From: Bacteroidales bacterium
GTDB taxonomy: Bacteria > Bacteroidota > Bacteroidia > Bacteroidales > UBA4181
Direction: 5' to 3'
NCBI GenBank assembly: GCA_031265445.1
Contig: JAISCQ010000274.1
Span: forward strand, 1 to 48,038
DNA: 48,038 bases
A program made the translations under genes and the position numbers. This document shows positions 43,152 to 48,038 of this stretch, one piece after another; the first letter of the stretch is position 1, and the number at the start of each line of letters is the position of its first letter. The notes under the pieces were generated by a model. The model saw only the letters and a program-made list of their open reading frames with translations. It did no database searches and had not been told where the DNA came from.

Positions 43152-43532
43152 ATGGATACATTGTCAATAGAAGGAACTCCCAAAACGCCTACTGTTCGTT
43201 TTAACGGATCAAAAGGAATCATTGAAATCAAGGGGCGTTCGATACCCGAGAATTCAATTGAATTTTATAAACCACTGGTCGAGTGGCTTGAAGCTTATGC
43301 GAAAGAATCAAAGCCACAGACTCAGGTCAATATTCAATTGGAATATTTTAATACAAGTTCGTCGAAATGTATCCTGGATGTTTTCAAAAAATTGGAGGCA
43401 ATACAGAAGGCTAACCAGGGTGTTACCATCAATTGGTTCTACGACGAAGACGATGAAGATATGCTGGAAGCAGGGCAAGATTACGAGTCCATCATCCGCA
43501 TACCCTTCAAGATGATCGAAGTTGTGGGTTAA
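43152..43532 (+). CDS. siaC: SiaC-family regulatory phosphoprotein (DUF1987)
   Basis: A 126-residue STAS-like switch protein: TPKTPTVRFNGSKGIIEIKGRSIPEN at the start, then a central EYFNTSSSKCILDVF segment. By family knowledge, the NTSSSK stretch contains the Ser/Thr site phosphorylated by SiaB. The tail IRIPFKMIEV is acidic-preceded (DEDDEDMLEAG). It is co-transcribed with siaB. In Pseudomonas, unphosphorylated SiaC activates the diguanylate cyclase SiaD. The target in this organism is unknown, and the divergent ABC block is a positional candidate. Confidence 0.88.
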   Translation: MDTLSIEGTPKTPTVRFNGSKGIIEIKGRSIPENSIEFYKPLVEWLEAYAKESKPQTQVNIQLEYFNTSSSKCILDVFKKLEAIQKANQGVTINWFYDEDDEDMLEAGQDYESIIRIPFKMIEVVG

Positions 43533-43539
43533 CCCGCTA

Positions 43540-43596
43540 AAAGCAACATATTCAAGCCGGTTTGAGACATAATTCAAACCGGCTTGATGTGCTTTC
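43540..43596. terminator. Bidirectional terminator between siaC and dihydroorotase
   Basis: A 14-bp perfect stem, tcaagccggtttga/tcaaaccggcttga (43552-43587), extended by aaagca/tgcttt flanks. It carries A-runs on one side and a T-run (tttctttt) on the other, suited to both convergent genes. Confidence 0.85.
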
Positions 43597-43606
43597 TTTT
43601 TGGCAG

Positions 43607-44953
43607 CTACAGTTCAAATTCTAAAGCCATGCCGCGGGAGCTTTCGTCGAAACGTCCATTGTGGTACACCAAGTTCCCGTTTACCCAGGTGTGTGTTACC
43701 GCCGACCGGAATTTTTGCCCCTCAAAGGGCGACCAGCCGCATTTATAAAGAATATTTTCCGGCGCTACCTGCCATTCCTGCGCCGTATCAACCAACACAA
43801 GATCGGCCCAATAGTTCTCACGTATAAACCCGCGACGCTTCACCCCGAACAATAGCGCCGGATTGTGACACATCTTTTCAACTACCTGTTCGATGGCAAT
43901 ACAGTGGTCGTGGAAAAACTCGAGCATGGCCACCAGCGAATGCTGTACCAGCGGCCCGCCCGACGGCGCATTAAAATACGTATTCTGCTTTTCCGCCAAT
44001 GTGTGCGGCGCATGGTCGGTAGCTACCACATCGATGGCGCCGTTCAGCAGGGACTCGAAGAGCCGTTTGCGGTCAGCCGCTGTTTTAATGGCCGGATTCC
44101 ATTTGATGCGCGCGCCGTACCGTTCATAATCCGCATCGCTGAAACACAGGTGATGTACGCACACTTCGGCTGTGACCCGTTTTTGCGAAAGCGGCACGTC
44201 GTTGCGAAACAGCTGCATCTCCCTTGCCGTGGAAAGATGCAGCACATGCAGCCGTGTGTTGTGCCTGTGCGCCAGCTCCACCGCCAATGCACTCGACCGG
44301 TAACATGCTTCGTCGCTGCGGATGGCAGGGTGGCATGCGATGGGGACATCCGCGCCGTAGTTTGCACGGAACAGTTCCGTATTCCTCCTGATCATGGCCT
44401 CGTCCTCGCAATGTACCGCGATCAGCCCCGGTACACGGGCGAAAATGTTTTCGAGCGTCGTGCGGTTGTCCACCAGCATATTACCTGTGGATGCGCCCAT
44501 GAAAACTTTTATGCCGCAGGTTTTCGAGAAATCGGTTTTCAGCAGTTCGTCGATATTTTCGTTGGTTGCGCCGATATAAAACGAGTAATTGGCTAAAGAT
44601 TTCTGCCCGGCCAGTGCGAATTTTTCGGCAAGCCGCTCCTGTGTGGTGGTTTGCGGCACCGTGTTGGGCATCTCCATGTACGAAGTTACCCCGCCGGCCA
44701 CCGCAGCCCGCGCCTCGCTGTATATATCGCCCTTACAGGTCAGTCCCGGTTCGCGGAAATGCACCTGGTCGTCAATCACACCCGGAAGCAGGTACTTGCC
44801 GCCGGCATCGATAACCTCGCTGCCCGCAAGCGCTTCCGCCGGCGCCTCGCCTGCATGGATGGCGGCTATCTTTCCTCCGCGAACCAGGACGCTCCCCTTC
44901 TGTTGCTGCCCCTCGTTAACCATAACAGCATTGATGATCCATTGTGATTTCAT
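43607..44953 (-). CDS. pyrC: Dihydroorotase (class I, amidohydrolase family)
   Basis: A 448-residue zinc amidohydrolase forming dihydroorotate in pyrimidine synthesis. Motifs are the metal-binding DQVHFREPGLT, the PNTVPQTTT loop, GIKVFMGASTGNM with the bridging Lys, HCEDEAMI, HVLHLSTAREM and the catalytic Asp in VVATDHAPHT. I start at MKSQWIINAVMVN (44953). The track's MLFC start (44986) lies inside a transcription-terminator stem. A hydantoinase/allantoinase relative is a weaker alternative. No other pyr gene is adjacent. Confidence 0.9.
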   Translation of the reverse strand: MKSQWIINAVMVNEGQQQKGSVLVRGGKIAAIHAGEAPAEALAGSEVIDAGGKYLLPGVIDDQVHFREPGLTCKGDIYSEARAAVAGGVTSYMEMPNTVPQTTTQERLAEKFALAGQKSLANYSFYIGATNENIDELLKTDFSKTCGIKVFMGASTGNMLVDNRTTLENIFARVPGLIAVHCEDEAMIRRNTELFRANYGADVPIACHPAIRSDEACYRSSALAVELAHRHNTRLHVLHLSTAREMQLFRNDVPLSQKRVTAEVCVHHLCFSDADYERYGARIKWNPAIKTAADRKRLFESLLNGAIDVVATDHAPHTLAEKQNTYFNAPSGGPLVQHSLVAMLEFFHDHCIAIEQVVEKMCHNPALLFGVKRRGFIRENYWADLVLVDTAQEWQVAPENILYKCGWSPFEGQKFRSAVTHTWVNGNLVYHNGRFDESSRGMALEFEL

Positions 44954-44977
44954 GGAATTTGGATTTAGGTGAGAACA

Positions 44978-45013
44978 AAAAAGCACCTTCCCGAAAGGGT
45001 GAAGGCGCTTTTT
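44978..45013 (-). terminator. Hairpin terminator after the Kelch-type lipoprotein gene
   Basis: The stem aaaaagc-a-ccttc / gaagg-c-gcttttt has a short ccgaaaggg apical part and a T-run on either strand. It lies 20 bp downstream of the lipoprotein stop and just upstream of pyrC. Confidence 0.75.
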
Positions 45014-45032
45014 GTGAAAATGCTATTGAGGA

Positions 45033-46169
45033 TTACTGGGAATCGTCGTAAGTATAATCTTCTTTCAAGGGGATAAATTCCCACATATCATCAAACCAGG
45101 ATCCCCCGGAGTTACCCAGACCGACAAATGCCCGTCGCGTATTCGGGAAAGAGAAAGCTACTGCCCCTCCCCTTGACGATCTGGATAAATTATTGTAAAA
45201 ATATGTTCTTTGTGTCCACAAATCATTTTCATGATCATATTCCCATACGGAAGATTTGTTTTCGCCCGCCGCAATGTGTCCCCTCAACTGTCCGCCTTCG
45301 GATACTGTGGTAAAAGCAATGCCAAAGGATCGCGCAAGATCGCCATAGTCATCGTCATAATCTTCGTCCGGATTTGCGTTATTCATATTTTTTTTCGCCG
45401 TCCAGGGTTTTGCTCCGGCAGGATCGAACAGCCAGAAGTCGGTAATGGTGCCGCCCGAATTCCTGCCAAGACAAATATAGGCTTTGTTATCGAGTACAAA
45501 TACTGTAGCGCCGGCTCTTTTACCACCACCGTAGCCGCTTACCGATGTCCATTTGCCATGCAACGTACCGGCGCCGCTTTCATTCGGAGTTGTACCTTCA
45601 GGATCGAATTGCCAGAAATCGAGCATATAATCTTTTTCCGGTTCTTCGGTATAACCTGTTCCGACGTAACCGTACTCTTTGCCGTTTACCGTAAGCGAAA
45701 AGGCAATAGCGCCCCGTCTCGCAACTCCCGGTAGCGGAGCGATAGAATCCCACGTATCAGTGGCCGGATCATACCGCCAAAAATCCCTCATATCGGTTAA
45801 ATCACCGTCCCATCCGGTACCCACGTACCCGTAGCTTTTTCCTCCTGCCGTGAGCGAAAAGCCGACAGCCTGCTGACGGGCTTGTCCGGGAAAAACTCTC
45901 AACTGTTCGTTCCAGCTCCCTCTACCATCCGCCTCCGTATGCCTTATAGCGTATACTTCCCTGCGTGCACGCTGGGTAGCGCTGCTGCCATTATATCCGC
46001 AGCAAACATATCCCTGATCGCCAATAACAAAAGTGGCCGCATGTGACCTCGCTCCTTTGGGGAAAGGAGCCCGGCGCTGCCAGTCGCCGATTAATTCTTC
46101 TTCGCTATCGCTTCCGCATGCAACAAATACACCTGCCAATATCAGAAAAAACCACTTAAATGTCTTCAT
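45033..46169 (-). CDS. Kelch-repeat beta-propeller lipoprotein
   Basis: A 378-residue exported lipoprotein with lipobox VFVACGSD. The mature chain is a series of Kelch-type blades: repeated GYVGTGW/GYVGTGY, FWRYDPATDTWDSIAPLP, FWQFDPEG, FWLFDPAG, VWEYDHENDLW and MWEFIPL. Such proteins usually bind glycans or proteins at the surface. No enzyme motif is seen. It is transcribed divergently from the S41 protease lipoprotein and terminated by a clear hairpin. The exact ligand is unknown. Confidence 0.85.
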   Translation of the reverse strand: MKTFKWFFLILAGVFVACGSDSEEELIGDWQRRAPFPKGARSHAATFVIGDQGYVCCGYNGSSATQRARREVYAIRHTEADGRGSWNEQLRVFPGQARQQAVGFSLTAGGKSYGYVGTGWDGDLTDMRDFWRYDPATDTWDSIAPLPGVARRGAIAFSLTVNGKEYGYVGTGYTEEPEKDYMLDFWQFDPEGTTPNESGAGTLHGKWTSVSGYGGGKRAGATVFVLDNKAYICLGRNSGGTITDFWLFDPAGAKPWTAKKNMNNANPDEDYDDDYGDLARSFGIAFTTVSEGGQLRGHIAAGENKSSVWEYDHENDLWTQRTYFYNNLSRSSRGGAVAFSFPNTRRAFVGLGNSGGSWFDDMWEFIPLKEDYTYDDSQ

Positions 46170-46465
46170 TCAATATATAATATTAATTTACCAACCCTAA
46201 CGGGTCTTCTTTTGTTTTATTGTTTGTATTACTCAATTTTTCAAAAACGCACCAAAAGTATTGGGTCATTGGCTCATCTCAAAATATATTCTACCAATCA
46301 GTGTTTTTTATAATTCAATCGTTATTTTTTATCTGCAAAAATGAAAATCATCTCATTTCAAGCTTAAAGGTTGTAAAATCAGCTTTCATGGAAATATTAT
46401 CATCTTATGTCTAATAAATTTTTTGATCATCGAAAAAGATGATTAGTTTGTATCAGCATTTAATA

Positions 46466-46476
46466 AAGGAGGTAAT
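46466..46476 (+). promoter_or_regulatory. Strong Shine-Dalgarno site (aaaggaggt) before the S41 gene
   Basis: taaaggaggtaatatg gives a near-complete anti-16S match 5 bp before the ATG. This is unusual here: almost no other gene in the window has one. The rest of 46170-46476 shows only AT-rich sequence. Confidence 0.75.
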
Positions 46477-47940
46477 ATGAAAACTTTTTGGTTGAAATTG
46501 GGGCGGTTAGCCTTTTTGTGGGCGGCGATCCTGATCGTAGCAATATCAGGATGCAAAGACAATACAACAAATTGCGACGAGTGCCCAACATGTGAGGGTT
46601 GCCCGGATGTTCCCGACTATACCGAGGTTAACGAATTTATACGGGAATGGATGTATTACGTATATTATTGGAACACAAAGATAGACAGCAAGCTGCTGGA
46701 AAATTCACGACAATTCAAAGACGTTCCTGCGACAACTGTTCCTGAAGATTATTTCAATTCGCTGCTGTATGATCAATCGATGGTCGACACGAAAACCACC
46801 AGCGAATACGACCGGTGGAGCTTTTTAATTTCGTACGAAGAATATGCGAGCGTTATGGTAGAAGGCGAGTACAAAAGCTTTGGATATTTTCTCGCCCAGG
46901 CTTCCGATTATTCGGTTCGCGTGTGCTATGTCTATGAAGATTCGCCGATGGCAAAAGCGGGAATCGAACGGGGTTACAAATTGGTAAAACTTAATGGAAT
47001 CGATGTAATGACGCTTATTGGAAATAAAACCTTATTCAATAATGAACTGGCTAAAGGAACCAGTCGGTTTTTATTTGAGAATCGTCAAGGGGAACTTTTA
47101 GAAGAGAAAACAATCAGCGCTGCTGTAGTCAGGATAAATCCGATATTACGAAAAGAGAGATATTCGGTGGACGGTAAAAACGTTGGATATATCGTGTACA
47201 ACAGTTTTATTACCGCATCGGAAGAACTGATCACCGGCACGCTGAAAGAATTTAATGATGTTGATGAGCTGATTCTTGATCTCCGCTACAACGGTGGAGG
47301 AGATGTTTCCGTTGCCGATCATATCTGCGAATATTTGTTGCCGGAAACGGAAGAAACAGCAGACAGCACAGAGTTTGCAAAATATGTATACAGCAAACGT
47401 ACCAATGACAATTACAAAAATATTGGGCTAAGGGATGAGTTTCGCAAGATCAAGCGCAATGCCGACGCATTGAATCTGTCACGGCTGTTTGTTATTGTTT
47501 CGGATATGACCGCATCGGCAAGCGAAGAAGTGATCAACAGCATGAGACCTTTTATAAATGAAGTTATCCTTGTGGGCACGAAAACCGAAGGGAAACCGGT
47601 AGGAATGCTCGCTTTACCGTATCCTCAATACAACTCGAGGCAAATTAATGCAGGAATGCTGCCCGACTGGATCATTGCCGCCATCAATTTCAGAATCGAC
47701 AACAAGAGGGGAGAAGGCAGCTATTTTGCAGGAATGTCCCCGGATCATGAGGTGGATGATGATTTATACCATGATTTTGGAACGGATCCACAGACTTTGT
47801 CAGGCGAAAAATGTCTGCAAACCATCCTGGAGTATATAAAAACGGGTGGGTCTGTTTCCAGGTCAGCCAAGGCGGTCAGAAAAAACGCCCCAAGGCTGGT
47901 TGAGCTTAAAGGGATTCAAATTCATGCGGGCTGCATTTAA
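46477..47940 (+). CDS. S41-family peptidase lipoprotein with PDZ domain
   Basis: A 487-residue exported serine protease. The lipobox SGC is followed by a Cys-rich spacer (CDECPTCEGC). A helical N-terminal region precedes a PDZ-like segment (about 145-215, VYEDSPMAKAGIERGYKLVKLNG). The peptidase core has LILDLRYNGGG, the probable nucleophile Ser in DMTASASEEV and the Lys in VGTKTEGKPVG. It is a C-terminal-processing-type enzyme likely acting on surface or periplasmic proteins. After it, to the window end, are a partial gtagagacgtgg repeat and a T-run, with no gene. Confidence 0.9.
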   Translation: MKTFWLKLGRLAFLWAAILIVAISGCKDNTTNCDECPTCEGCPDVPDYTEVNEFIREWMYYVYYWNTKIDSKLLENSRQFKDVPATTVPEDYFNSLLYDQSMVDTKTTSEYDRWSFLISYEEYASVMVEGEYKSFGYFLAQASDYSVRVCYVYEDSPMAKAGIERGYKLVKLNGIDVMTLIGNKTLFNNELAKGTSRFLFENRQGELLEEKTISAAVVRINPILRKERYSVDGKNVGYIVYNSFITASEELITGTLKEFNDVDELILDLRYNGGGDVSVADHICEYLLPETEETADSTEFAKYVYSKRTNDNYKNIGLRDEFRKIKRNADALNLSRLFVIVSDMTASASEEVINSMRPFINEVILVGTKTEGKPVGMLALPYPQYNSRQINAGMLPDWIIAAINFRIDNKRGEGSYFAGMSPDHEVDDDLYHDFGTDPQTLSGEKCLQTILEYIKTGGSVSRSAKAVRKNAPRLVELKGIQIHAGCI

Positions 47941-47953
47941 GCAGGCGCAAGCG

Positions 47954-47967
47954 GTAGAGACGTGGGG
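47954..47967 (+). repeat. Partial copy of the gtagagacgtgg hairpin element
   Basis: gtagagacgtgggg matches the left arm of the perfect hairpin at 12509-12536. The right arm is replaced by ggtggcccccgg. It follows the S41 gene stop. Confidence 0.55.
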
Positions 47968-48038
47968 TGGCCCCCGGCTAAAAAAAAAGATGAATGGTAA
48001 TTTTTCCGAAAAGGGTGAATGTGGGGTTTTTTTTTTTT

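Noticed and set aside
43865-44596. 243-codon plus-strand ORF
   Set aside because: Antisense shadow of dihydroorotase.
47990-48038. T-run at the window end as a terminator
   Set aside because: The 12-T run ends the window and may be a contig edge; no stem precedes it convincingly.

Overview
The window comes from a Bacteroidota genome, most likely order Bacteroidales. The evidence is the recurring promoter -7 motif TAnnTTTG, the general lack of Shine-Dalgarno sequences, many SPII lipoproteins with short lipoboxes, and lineage-typical families: GldG, an HU-HIG nucleoid protein, a BtuB/BtuG cobalamin cassette, SiaB/SiaC regulators and DUF5040. Most of the region looks chromosomal. The only trace of a mobile element is a truncated transposase at about 19.98-20.25 kb. 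No tRNA, rRNA or CRISPR array was recognised.

Layout. 0-2.5 kb: REP-like hairpins, then a Tat-exported clan-D glycoside hydrolase (+). 2.6-9.4 kb: one giant soluble hybrid histidine kinase with about 12 PAS domains, a GAF domain and a degenerate receiver (-). 9.5-12.2 kb: an M24 aminopeptidase and a PBP4-type D,D-carboxypeptidase, divergently transcribed from adjacent TAnnTTTG promoters. 12.2-12.5 kb: an array of eight 21-bp palindromic repeats plus a perfect 28-nt hairpin between convergent genes. 12.5-16.2 kb: an apparent minus-strand operon of esterase, GldG and Gfo/Idh oxidoreductase, with no gldF. 16.3-19.9 kb: cobalamin riboswitch, BtuB-like receptor and BtuG-like surface propeller. 20-21.2 kb: transposase remnant and an AT-richer glycosyltransferase-like gene. 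21.3-26 kb: membrane GT2, ECF sigma factor, rsmG and recG. 26-28.3 kb: hemerythrin-like protein and a GT2-DUF2062 fusion whose 3' end overlaps an RND transporter. 28.2-32.3 kb: RND permease behind a GH16 lipoprotein. 32.4-33.3 kb: a DUF5040 gene frameshifted by a 65-bp insertion. 33.3-36.4 kb: an HU-like gene with an iteron-like upstream array, and a PspC-PadR-PspC operon. 36.7-37.4 kb: dapB. 37.6-43.5 kb: a TerB-ABC transporter and two exported partner proteins, divergent from a SiaB/SiaC pair. 43.6-48 kb: dihydroorotase, a Kelch-type lipoprotein and an S41 protease lipoprotein.

How the genes work together. The best-understood unit is the riboswitch-controlled vitamin B12 acquisition cassette. 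The most interesting uncharacterised unit is the block at 37.6-43.5 kb. There a TerB-ABC-2 transporter fused in one polypeptide, a lipoprotein and a small secreted protein are read divergently from a SiaB-type kinase and its SiaC phosphoprotein. This could be a partner-switch module tied to an envelope transporter; the functional link is inferred from position only. Other genes cover envelope and polysaccharide metabolism (glycosyltransferases, GH16, clan-D hydrolase, esterase, PBP4, RND), signalling (giant kinase, ECF sigma factor, PadR/PspC) and housekeeping (dapB, pyrC, rsmG, recG).
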